Of a DNA stretch of 5,705 bases, positions 1 through 5,345 are shown one piece after another (the stretch's first letter is position 1; each line of letters opens with the position of its first letter). Source of the stretch: Pseudomonadota bacterium (GTDB lineage: Bacteria > Myxococcota_A > Polyangia > Polyangiales > Sandaracinaceae); the NCBI GenBank assembly GCA_023427125.1, contig JAEZBP010000320.1, positions 1-5,705 on the forward strand, written 5' to 3'. Position numbers and translations under genes: made by a program. The notes under the pieces are model-generated. The model saw only the letters and a list, made by a program, of their open reading frames with translations. It ran no database searches and was not told where the DNA came from.

Positions 1-370
1 GGCCGGGGAAGGCGGGCAGGAGGGCGGGGTGCACGTTGAGGATGCGGCCGCCGAAGCGCGCGAGCACTCGGGCGCCGACGATGCGCATGAACCCCGCGAG
101 CACCACGAGATCCGGCGCGTGCTGCGCGATCGCGTCCGCCAGGGCGGCATCCCAGGCGTCGCGATCGGGGTAAGCCTTCGGCGCGACGATGGCGGTCGGG
201 ACGCCACGCTCGCGCGCGTGCTCGAGCGCCGGAGCCGACGGCCGATCCCCGACCACCGCGGCGATCCTCGCCCTGCAGCGGCCGGCGTCGATCGCCGCGT
301 CGAGGGCGCGGAGGTTCGAGCCACGGCCGCTGGCGAGCACGACGAGCGCGAGCGGGGGCGCCTCGGACAC
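1..370 (-). CDS. purN: Phosphoribosylglycinamide formyltransferase, N-terminal part (left-edge truncated)
   Basis: PurN transfers a formyl group from 10-formyl-tetrahydrofolate to glycinamide ribonucleotide in the cytoplasm, the third step of de novo purine synthesis. My reverse-strand translation gives 123 residues. Near the N-terminus is VVLASGRGSNL (residues 10-20), whose G17-S18-N19 forms the ribonucleotide phosphate-binding loop of the family. LVVLAGFMRIV (88-98) and NVHPALLPAFPG (112-123) follow; N112 and H114 match the catalytic Asn and His. The catalytic Asp and the rest of the roughly 200-residue protein lie beyond the window. The start is GTG at 368-370, which puts the first beta strand at the usual distance from the N-terminus. 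The frame stays open upstream with other possible starts (TTG at 404-406, GTG at 440-442), and no strong Shine-Dalgarno precedes 370, so the exact start is uncertain. The gene is divergent from the OmpA-like gene, so any operon partners lie to the left. The family call is near certain. Confidence 0.95.
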   Translation of the reverse strand, partial: MSEAPPLALVVLASGRGSNLRALDAAIDAGRCRARIAAVVGDRPSAPALEHARERGVPTAIVAPKAYPDRDAWDAALADAIAQHAPDLVVLAGFMRIVGARVLARFGGRILNVHPALLPAFPG

Positions 371-391
371 GCGGCGGTAGTAGCAGCTCGC

Positions 392-407
392 GTTGCGACC
401 CCGCAAC
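392..407. repeat. Short perfect inverted repeat upstream of purN
   Basis: The arms gttgcg (392-397) and cgcaac (402-407) are perfectly complementary around a 4-base loop. The site lies 22-37 bases upstream of the proposed purN GTG start, where an operator or leader hairpin could sit. There is no T-run, so it is not a convincing terminator. Function is unknown and a chance occurrence in GC-rich DNA is possible. Confidence 0.35.
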
Positions 408-491
408 CGGTTCGAGGCGCCACTCCGGGCTCGGAGTTCCACCCGAAACGAACTAGGAGGCGCTCGGGCGTCTTTCGGCTATCATCGGCGC

Positions 492-523
492 CGCCGCCGA
501 GTCGGATCGGGGAGTCGGCGGCG
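492..523. repeat. 9-bp inverted repeat in the purN/ompA-like intergenic region
   Basis: The arms cgccgccga (492-500) and tcggcggcg (515-523) are perfectly complementary with a 14-base loop. The repeat lies about 75 bases upstream of the OmpA-like start codon, so a transcript starting further upstream would carry a hairpin in its leader. No T-tract follows on either strand, which argues against an intrinsic terminator. The rest of 371-600 shows no RNA gene and no credible small ORF with a ribosome binding site. Confidence 0.4.
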
Positions 524-587
524 CGGGGGCTCGAAGTAGCGCCTCGTGGGCGCGGGTTCGGACCGACGTCCCCTCTCCTCACTGACC

Positions 588-593
588 AAGGAA
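588..593 (+). promoter_or_regulatory. Shine-Dalgarno for the OmpA-like gene
   Basis: AAGGAA lies seven bases before the ATG at 601. It fixes the start of the OmpA-like reading frame and shows that the overlapping frames in this region are not the translated ones. Confidence 0.8.
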
Positions 594-600
594 CTGTGCA

Positions 601-1233
601 ATGTCGAAGATCGAGATTTCAGGGCTGTTCGTTTCGCTCGTCGCGCTCTCGGCGATGGCCATCGGCTGCGGCGGCGCCAGCGCGGGCGTGTCGGCCAACG
701 CGGACGTCGGAGTCGGCGCCAGCGCCAACGCCAACGTCGGAGTCTCCGCGGACGTCGGAGTCTCCGCGGGCGTGAGCGCCGACGTGGGCGCGAACGCGAG
801 CTTCACGGCGACCACCGCGGCGGGGACGCAGTACGCCAACGCGGGCACCCCCGGCTGCGTGGAGGAGTGGGTCCACATGCCGGTCATCATCAACTTCCCG
901 ACCAGCGGGACGCAGATGGACGCGCAGAACCGGGCGATCCTCGACGAGCTCTGGCGCAGCGCGCAGACGCGGACCGATCTCCGCGGCGTCCGCATCGAGG
1001 GCCACACCGATCGCTGCGGCAGCGAGTCGAACAACATGGTCCTCTCGCAGCAGCGCGCCGAGATGGTCGCCGCCGAGCTCGTCTCGATGGGCGTCCCCCG
1101 CGAGCGCATCATGACCATCGGCTACGGCTCGCAGATGCTCCGCGCCAACGACGACTGCACGCAGGCCCACGAGCTGAGCCGCGCGACGAACCGCCGCGTC
1201 GAGTTCAGCCTCCTCATCTGCCGCGGCGGCTGA
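601..1233 (+). CDS. OmpA-family peptidoglycan-binding lipoprotein with a repetitive linker
   Basis: A 210-residue predicted outer-membrane lipoprotein that anchors to peptidoglycan. Residues 1-22 form a signal peptide (hydrophobic 8-22) ending in A-I-G before Cys23, an imperfect but plausible lipobox; Gly at +2 fits outer-membrane retention under the E. coli rule. Residues 24-66 are a low-complexity Ala/Gly/Ser/Val/Asp/Asn tether of short ADVGVS-like repeats. Residues about 94-205 are the OmpA C-terminal domain: IINFPTSGTQ (96-105), GHTD (134-137), LSQQRAEMV (148-156), GYG (174-176) and NRRVEF (197-202). D137 and R152 are 15 residues apart, as are the diaminopimelate-binding Asp and Arg (D271/R286) of Acinetobacter OmpA. 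Cysteines 86, 139, 186 and 207 could form disulfides. There is no beta-barrel, so this is a Pal-like tether rather than a porin. It is monocistronic here, convergent with the radical SAM gene. The domain call is firm; partners and exact role are unknown. Confidence 0.93.
   Translation: MSKIEISGLFVSLVALSAMAIGCGGASAGVSANADVGVGASANANVGVSADVGVSAGVSADVGANASFTATTAAGTQYANAGTPGCVEEWVHMPVIINFPTSGTQMDAQNRAILDELWRSAQTRTDLRGVRIEGHTDRCGSESNNMVLSQQRAEMVAAELVSMGVPRERIMTIGYGSQMLRANDDCTQAHELSRATNRRVEFSLLICRGG
703..768 (+). repeat. 18-bp tandem repeats in the OmpA-like lipoprotein linker
   Basis: Copies at 703-720 (gacgtcggagtcggcgcc), 733-750 (aacgtcggagtctccgcg) and 751-768 (gacgtcggagtctccgcg) share the core acgtcggagtc. 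The last two are adjacent and differ at one base. They encode DVGVGA, NVGVSA and DVGVSA. Because the unit is a multiple of three, copy-number change would alter tether length without a frameshift. Confidence 0.85.
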
Positions 1234-1240
1234 GTCGTTC

Positions 1241-1284
1241 GCTCCCTCCTCCGATCGCTCGAGCGTGATCAGAAGAGGGGGAGC
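1241..1284. terminator. Candidate bidirectional stem-loop at a convergent junction
   Basis: The outer arms are gctccctc (1241-1248) and gggggagc (1277-1284), eight pairs with one G-T wobble. They enclose an inner hairpin pairing 1253-1258 with 1265-1270 (gatc...gatc core) around a 6-base loop. The structure lies between two genes that end facing each other and overlaps the last codons of the radical SAM gene. There is no T-tract, so an intrinsic terminator is plausible but not proven. Confidence 0.3.
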
Positions 1285-2288
1285 TGACCCTTCCGCGGAC
1301 GCACGGGCTTCGGCGTCTCGGCTCCTTCGCCGCGCCGCAGCCCGAGCCTCCGCGCCTGCATCTCGAAGAGCTGCTCGATCGTTTCCCAGCGCGCGCCGAC
1401 GCCGCGCATGCGCGACCCGAAGCGACCGTCGTTCATCGAGCCTCCGCGCATCTCGCGGATCGCGCCCTCCACCTTGCGCGCGCGCTCGGGCATCGCCTCC
1501 GTCAGGCGCTGCTCGAAGACCTCGCGCACCTCGCGGGGGAGGCGCACGAGCGACATGAACGCGCGGCTCGCGCCGGCCTCCGCCGCCCGCGTGAGGATGG
1601 CGGGGATCATCGCGTCGCTCAGGCCCGGGATGATCGGCGCGCAGGCCAAGCCGACCTCGAGGCCCGCCTCCGCGAGGCGCCGCATCGTCTCGAAGCGCGC
1701 GTCGACCGGCGGCGCGAAGGGATCGAGCACGCGGCGCACGCGGTCATCGGAGAACGCCACGCTGATCCACACGCTCACCGGCGCCTCCTCGTTCAGCGCC
1801 GCCAGGAGCTCGATGTCGCGCCGGATCAGCGTGCCCTTGGTGATGATCGAGACGGGCTGCTCGTGCCGCAGGCAGACCTCGAGGCAGCGGCGCGTGAGCT
1901 CGTAGCTCGCCTCGAGCGGCTGGTAGCAGTCGGTGTTGCCGCTGAACGCGAGCCCCTCGCCCTGGCAGCGGTCGCGCGCGAGCTCGCGATCGAGCAGCTC
2001 GGGGGCGTTCACCTTCGCGACGATCTTGCGCTCGAAGTCGGTCCCGGCGCCGAAGCCCCAGTACTGGTGGCTCGGGCGCGCATAGCAGTAGAGACAGCCG
2101 TGGAAGCACCCGCGGTAGGGGTTCACGCCGAAGCGAAAGCCCACGTCGGGGCTCGCGTTCTCGGTGATGATCGTCTTCGCGTGCTCCTCGTAGACCTCGA
2201 GCGCCACCTCGGGCGGCGGCCCGTCCCACTCGATGTGGCGGCTCTCGAACGGGCTCTCGGGGTTCGCGACGCGCCGGAGGTCGGGCAT
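1269..2288 (-). CDS. PA0069-family radical SAM protein (spore photoproduct lyase-like, COG1533)
   Basis: A 339-residue radical SAM enzyme predicted to bind a [4Fe-4S] cluster and cleave S-adenosylmethionine. Its substrate is unknown; the family is related to spore photoproduct lyase (SPL), which repairs DNA. The cluster motif is C61-x3-C65-x2-C68 inside NPYRGCFHGCLYCYARPSH (56-74). Tyr67 and Tyr69 flank the third cysteine, as the two relay tyrosines do in SPL. Other family blocks are TDCYQPLE (119-126), SIITKGTLIRRDIELL (147-162), APIIPGLSD (217-225) and SLVRLPREV (246-254). The length is normal and no frameshift is visible. The last five residues are QLPLF, resembling the bacterial sliding-clamp-binding peptide. 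The ATG at 2286-2288 is fixed by AGGA (2296-2299, spacer 7) and an in-frame TGA at 2301-2303. The gene follows the beta-helix lipoprotein gene after 45 bp on the same strand, but the functions look unrelated and a LexA-like site sits in the gap. The family call is firm; the repair role is inferred. Confidence 0.93.
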   Translation of the reverse strand: MPDLRRVANPESPFESRHIEWDGPPPEVALEVYEEHAKTIITENASPDVGFRFGVNPYRGCFHGCLYCYARPSHQYWGFGAGTDFERKIVAKVNAPELLDRELARDRCQGEGLAFSGNTDCYQPLEASYELTRRCLEVCLRHEQPVSIITKGTLIRRDIELLAALNEEAPVSVWISVAFSDDRVRRVLDPFAPPVDARFETMRRLAEAGLEVGLACAPIIPGLSDAMIPAILTRAAEAGASRAFMSLVRLPREVREVFEQRLTEAMPERARKVEGAIREMRGGSMNDGRFGSRMRGVGARWETIEQLFEMQARRLGLRRGEGAETPKPVRPRKGQLPLF

Positions 2289-2295
2289 GCGCCCA

Positions 2296-2299
2296 TCCT
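2296..2299 (-). promoter_or_regulatory. Shine-Dalgarno for the radical SAM gene
   Basis: On the minus strand AGGA precedes the ATG by seven bases. An in-frame TGA at 2301-2303 lies just upstream, so no longer N-terminus is possible. Confidence 0.75.
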
Positions 2300-2307
2300 G
2301 TCAGGGG

Positions 2308-2324
2308 CCTGCGCAGATGTACAG
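2308..2324 (-). promoter_or_regulatory. Candidate LexA (SOS) operator upstream of the radical SAM gene
   Basis: The minus strand reads CTGTACATCTGCGCAGG. Compared with the Myxococcus xanthus LexA consensus as I recall it (CTRHAMRYBYGTTCAGS), 15 of 17 positions agree; the mismatches are CG in place of TT at positions 12-13. It also contains a perfect CTG-N10-CAG as in the E. coli-type box. It lies 20-36 bases upstream of the ATG in a 45-bp gap. A TTGACG (2337 down to 2332) just upstream could be a -35 element, but no good -10 is visible at normal spacing. LexA binding is an inference from sequence alone. Confidence 0.4.
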
Positions 2325-2333
2325 TAGTCACCG

Positions 2334-3854
2334 TCAAGGAAGCTCGACCGCGCCCGCGGTGCAGGGCTCGCCACGGGGCTCCCCGCGCTGATCGGTAGGC
2401 GGGCAGCCGGTGCCGAGGCCCCGGGCCGGGCTGTCCGACGAGGGGACGAGCGTCTCGGTGTCGCCGCCGTGATCGCCGAGCGCGCCGAGGCGCGGGTCGG
2501 CCACGAGCGGGCTCGCCGTGCAGAGCGCGCCGTCGGGCCACTGGAGGTTCCCGCCCCCGCCGTGCTCCTCGTTGCAGCCGGGCACCCACATGGCGGTGTT
2601 GCCGGCGACGATCGTGTTCTCGAGCGTGAGGCCGTCGCCGAAGATGGCGCCGGCGATCTGATCGGTGGCCGTCGAGTGATTGTTCGCGATCGTGCAGTTG
2701 AGGAGCGTGCCGGTCGGCGTGTTGCTCAGCCAGATGCCCCCGCCGTTGCTGCCGAAGGCGGTGTTCTCCGCGATCGTCACGTTCGTCATCTCGACAGAGC
2801 TGGTGTGGATCCAGATCCCGCCGTTGTAGAAGGCCTCGTTGCGCGAGATCGTGCTGTCGGTCACCCGCAGCGCGAGGCCCTGCAGGTAGAGCCCGCCCGC
2901 GTTGCCGGAGTCGGTGGGCGTCACCCGGTTTCGGTCGATCGTCGAGCGGCTCATCGTGAACGAGCCGGAGTCGTCGTTCGAGACGCGGAAGAACGCGCCG
3001 CCGATCGCGCCGGCCACGTTGTGGGCGATCGTCACGCCGCACACGTTGGTCGTCTCGTCGCGGCCGTCCATGTAGATGGCGCCTCCGCAGCCGCCGTTGC
3101 CGGGGTTGCCGCCGTTGCCGGTCGCGGCGTTGTCGGTGAACGTCGAGTTGATGAGGGTGAGGTCGCCGTTGAGGCTCCCCACCGCGCCTCCGTTGCTCGC
3201 GGCGTTGTCGGTGAAGGTGCTGCCCGCGATGATCGTGTCGCCGCCGCCGAACGCGTAGATGGCGCCGCCCGCGATGTCCTGGCCGGGCGAGGGCGCGCGG
3301 TTGCCGATGAAGACCGAAGAGAGGACGGTCAGGCTCCCGCCGTCGCGGTAGATGGCGCCGCCCCCGACGGCCGTGTCGTCCCCGCCGGGCTGGCTGCGTC
3401 CGTCGCGAAAAGTGAGCCGCTGGACCACGAGCCGCGGCGTCGTCTGGTCGTAGCCCGAGTCGAGGTAGAGGATGCGCGACGTCCCGCCACCGCTGAGGGT
3501 GACGAGCCCGCCGCCGTCGAGCACTGCCTCGCGGGTGAACGTGATGGCGGAGGAGACCGTGATCGTGATCGGCTCGGGCCCGCAGTCGAAGACGATGGTG
3601 CCGCCCGCCGAGGCAGCGTCCGAGAGCGCCGCCTCCGTGCAGCTCGCAGGGGTTCCGTCGCCGACCACCGCCGTCGGGCTCGAGGCATCGTAGAGCGCCG
3701 GCGCGTCGCAGCGGGCGGGGGGCGGAACACTGGCGTCGTGCGTCGTACGGCCTCCGTCGTCGGAGCGTGCGCCGCCGTCAGGAGCGCCCGCGTCGCCCAG
3801 CTCGATCGGCGGTGAGCAGGCCACGAGCACGGCGGCGAGCGCGAAGCGACGCAT
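2334..3854 (-). CDS. Right-handed parallel beta-helix lipoprotein with choice-of-anchor Q C-terminus
   Basis: A 506-residue predicted surface or outer-membrane lipoprotein with no recognisable catalytic site. Residues 1-12 are a short signal peptide ending in LVA before Cys13, a good lipobox. An Asp/Gly/Ala-rich linker follows (about 18-48). From about residue 84 to 420 there are roughly nine or ten beta-helix rungs with GG-A-I-Y turns (for example 165-169, 197-200, 258-261, 345-347, 371-374) and S-T-F/I-x-x-N strands (STFTDN at 212-217 and 237-242), resembling Pmp-type GGAI/FxxN repeats. Residues about 448-504 match the choice-of-anchor Q ending: DPRLGALGDHGG, SPARGLG, DQRG and GAVE. Eleven cysteines include the lipidated one; several may form disulfides. 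The ATG at 3852-3854 is chosen because GGAGG lies five bases upstream and the signal peptide starts there; an upstream ATG at 3876-3878 would add eight polar residues and has no such site. There is no autotransporter barrel. Adhesion or polysaccharide contact is possible but unproven. Confidence 0.9.
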   Translation of the reverse strand: MRRFALAAVLVACSPPIELGDAGAPDGGARSDDGGRTTHDASVPPPARCDAPALYDASSPTAVVGDGTPASCTEAALSDAASAGGTIVFDCGPEPITITVSSAITFTREAVLDGGGLVTLSGGGTSRILYLDSGYDQTTPRLVVQRLTFRDGRSQPGGDDTAVGGGAIYRDGGSLTVLSSVFIGNRAPSPGQDIAGGAIYAFGGGDTIIAGSTFTDNAASNGGAVGSLNGDLTLINSTFTDNAATGNGGNPGNGGCGGAIYMDGRDETTNVCGVTIAHNVAGAIGGAFFRVSNDDSGSFTMSRSTIDRNRVTPTDSGNAGGLYLQGLALRVTDSTISRNEAFYNGGIWIHTSSVEMTNVTIAENTAFGSNGGGIWLSNTPTGTLLNCTIANNHSTATDQIAGAIFGDGLTLENTIVAGNTAMWVPGCNEEHGGGGNLQWPDGALCTASPLVADPRLGALGDHGGDTETLVPSSDSPARGLGTGCPPTDQRGEPRGEPCTAGAVELP

Positions 3855-3859
3855 GGCGA

Positions 3860-3864
3860 CCTCC
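3860..3864 (-). promoter_or_regulatory. Shine-Dalgarno deciding the beta-helix gene start
   Basis: GGAGG on the minus strand lies five bases before the ATG at 3854. It selects this ATG over the in-frame ATG at 3878 and gives a clean lipoprotein signal peptide. Confidence 0.85.
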
Positions 3865-3927
3865 AGGTGTTGCGCCATCGTCTCACGGCCATCGACGCGG
3901 CGCGACCGTCACCGCGATGCCGTCGTG

Positions 3928-3982
3928 GAGCGTGCTCACGCTCTCGGGGCCCCTCCGCAGCCAACGGCGCCGAGCACGCTCG
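3928..3982. repeat. Nested inverted repeats in the gap between the two lipoprotein genes
   Basis: The sequence gagcgtgctcacgctc (3928-3943) is a 6-bp stem with a 4-base loop. Its first ten bases (3928-3937) are also the exact reverse complement of 3972-3981 (gagcacgctc), which itself sits in a small palindrome at 3971-3982. Two local hairpins and one long-range stem are therefore mutually exclusive. The 144-base gap 3855-3998 holds no credible ORF beyond the downstream ribosome binding site. No T-tract follows, so it could be an RNA-processing, partial-termination or chance structure. Confidence 0.4.
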
Positions 3983-3998
3983 GGCCGTCGCCGCGCGG

Positions 3999-5345
3999 TC
4001 ACTCTGCCAAGTTCGTCCACCCGATCGACCAGTCGTCCTCGCCGGGTGCGAGGCCGCCGGCGTAGCAGGCACCGGAGTCGACGCGGGCGTCGTCGGGGCA
4101 GCCGACCATCCCGACCCGCGACTCGGCGCCGGGCCGCAGGTCGAACGAGATCGCGGTGTCTACGAGGAGGGGGTCCAGGTCGAGCCGGTTCATGCGAGCG
4201 ACCGCCGCGAGGTGGGCCTGCTCGTCGAACCCGTCCGCTTCCTCCCGGACCGGCTGGAGCGGTGAGAAGAACGTGATGCTGCGATCGACGCGGAGGAGCG
4301 GAGGCTCGCCGGCGGTGCTCACGCTCGAGTCCTCCACGTCGAGCACCGAGTTCGACCAGCCCGTGAAGATGGCGTTGGTGATGACGGCCTCCGCCTCGTC
4401 GTCGGCGAAGAACCCGTCTCTCGCTTGCCTCGTGCCGACCATCCCGACCAACGTGGCGTTGGCGATGATCGGCCCGCGGCCCGGCCCGTCGGCCTGGAGC
4501 GCGACCCCGCCGCTCGACTGCTGGCGCGCGAGGACGTACTGCGCCGAGCCAGTCCAGCCCCCCGCCCACTCGAGCGCCTCGTCGCCGCTCTCCGTGAGGA
4601 CGAGGTGACGCAGCCGGACGCTCCCGCCGCGTACCTTGATGCCCTCCCACTCGGACTGGTGCACCTGCACGAAGTCGACGACGGTGCCGGTGCCGCAGCC
4701 TGCGAGCACCAGCCCGCCGAGGGTCGCGTTGCCCTCCTGCGGGTCGTCGATGTTGTCGCCGGCCCACTCGATCCGCACGTAGCGCAGGGTCCCGCAGTCG
4801 TGGGCGTCGTCGGTGCCGCCGTACGCGAGGTTGGTCTCGAGCCCCTCGGCGAGCGTCCCCACCGGCGCGGCGCGGCCCATCAGCGCGAGGCCCCGCCACT
4901 CGCCCGGCGAGTGGCTGAGGGGAGCGTCGTCGCTCGTGAACACGATCGGCGCCTCGGGGCGGCCGTCGGCGACGAGCCGCGCTCCGGGCCGAAACACGAG
5001 CGCCGCTTCGTCCTCGGCCATGACGACGGTGCCGGGCTCGATGGTGATCGTGGCCGGCGCGTGCACGTGGACCTCGCCCCCGAGCACGTACACGTTGTCG
5101 CACGACCAGGTCTCGTCGCCGAGGATCGCCACGTCCCGGCGCTGCGTCGCGCGCTCGCTCAGCGCGGGGCATGGACCGCGACCCGAGTCTGCCGCGTCGG
5201 CGTCCGTCGAGACGCGCGCGTCCGCCGCGTCTGCGTCCGCCGGGACGCGCGCGTCCGCCGAGACCTGCGCATCCCGGCGCTCGTCCTGCGATGCCCACGG
5301 CGTGCAGCCCGCGCAGGCGAGGGCGATCAGAAGCGTCCCGCGCAT
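3999..5345 (-). CDS. Predicted beta-solenoid surface lipoprotein
   Basis: A 448-residue predicted lipoprotein. Residues 1-13 form a short signal peptide before Cys14 (L-A-C-A-G-C context). Residues 25-54 are an Asp/Ala-rich linker containing two 11-residue repeats. The body resembles, from memory, a large family of Bacteroidota and Myxococcota secreted proteins often annotated only as hypothetical. Blocks are VYVLGGEVHVHAPATITIEPGT (85-106), an LVADGRPEAPIVFTS segment (124-138), GEWRGLALMGRA (148-159), CGTLRYVRIEWAG (184-196), GLVLAGCGTGTVVDFVQVHQS (211-231), GGSVRLRHLV (240-249), ALEWAGGWTGSAQYVLARQ (257-275) and a terminal DDWSIGWTNL (437-446). Alternating hydrophobic strands and Gly turns suggest a parallel beta solenoid. 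No catalytic motif is recognised. The ATG at 5343-5345 is chosen from GGAGG six bases upstream; a GTG at 5372 would add nine polar residues before the signal. Its start overlaps the preceding gene by 19 bp, implying translational coupling. Confidence 0.88.
   Translation of the reverse strand: MRGTLLIALACAGCTPWASQDERRDAQVSADARVPADADAADARVSTDADAADSGRGPCPALSERATQRRDVAILGDETWSCDNVYVLGGEVHVHAPATITIEPGTVVMAEDEAALVFRPGARLVADGRPEAPIVFTSDDAPLSHSPGEWRGLALMGRAAPVGTLAEGLETNLAYGGTDDAHDCGTLRYVRIEWAGDNIDDPQEGNATLGGLVLAGCGTGTVVDFVQVHQSEWEGIKVRGGSVRLRHLVLTESGDEALEWAGGWTGSAQYVLARQQSSGGVALQADGPGRGPIIANATLVGMVGTRQARDGFFADDEAEAVITNAIFTGWSNSVLDVEDSSVSTAGEPPLLRVDRSITFFSPLQPVREEADGFDEQAHLAAVARMNRLDLDPLLVDTAISFDLRPGAESRVGMVGCPDDARVDSGACYAGGLAPGEDDWSIGWTNLAE
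5190..5259 (-). repeat. 33-bp direct repeat encoding an Asp/Ala-rich 11-residue linker repeat
   Basis: The bases gacgcgcgcgtccgcc occur identically at 5211-5226 and 5244-5259, a 33-base period. The encoded residues are DARVPADADAA (31-41) and DARVSTDADAA (42-52) of the lipoprotein, directly after the lipid anchor. The in-frame period suggests unit duplication and allows length change without frameshift. Confidence 0.8.

Noticed and set aside
480..485. TATCAT as a -10 promoter element for the OmpA-like gene
   Set aside because: It matches TATAAT at five of six bases, but no -35-like hexamer is present 16-18 bases upstream, so the support is too weak.
703..768. Tandem repeats considered as a CRISPR or other intergenic array
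   Set aside because: The repeats are adjacent, in frame, inside a coding region, and have no unique spacers of constant length.
29..775. Long plus-strand open frame across purN and the start of the OmpA-like gene
   Set aside because: It is antisense to clear PurN motifs, runs out of frame through the OmpA-like signal peptide and is Arg-rich low-complexity translation typical of a GC-rich shadow frame.
579..1118. Minus-strand open frame opposite the OmpA-like gene
   Set aside because: The repeats and domain motifs are explained by the plus-strand gene, which has a strong Shine-Dalgarno; the antisense product has no recognisable domain.
1744..3042. Minus-strand 432-codon frame spanning the beta-helix and radical SAM genes
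   Set aside because: It is an Arg/Ala-rich alternative frame crossing two well-supported genes and has no motif.
2469..3815. Plus-strand 448-codon frame opposite the beta-helix gene
   Set aside because: It mirrors the codon bias of the real gene, is rich in Arg/Ala/Val/Asp/Glu, and lacks a ribosome binding site or domain.
2334..3854. Beta-helix protein as an autotransporter or a pectate lyase
   Set aside because: There is no C-terminal beta-barrel and no recognisable polysaccharide-lyase catalytic motif; the C-terminus matches choice-of-anchor Q instead.
3855..3878. Upstream ATG (3876-3878) for the beta-helix lipoprotein
   Set aside because: It would put eight polar residues before the signal peptide, and the GGAGG lies correctly for the ATG at 3854.
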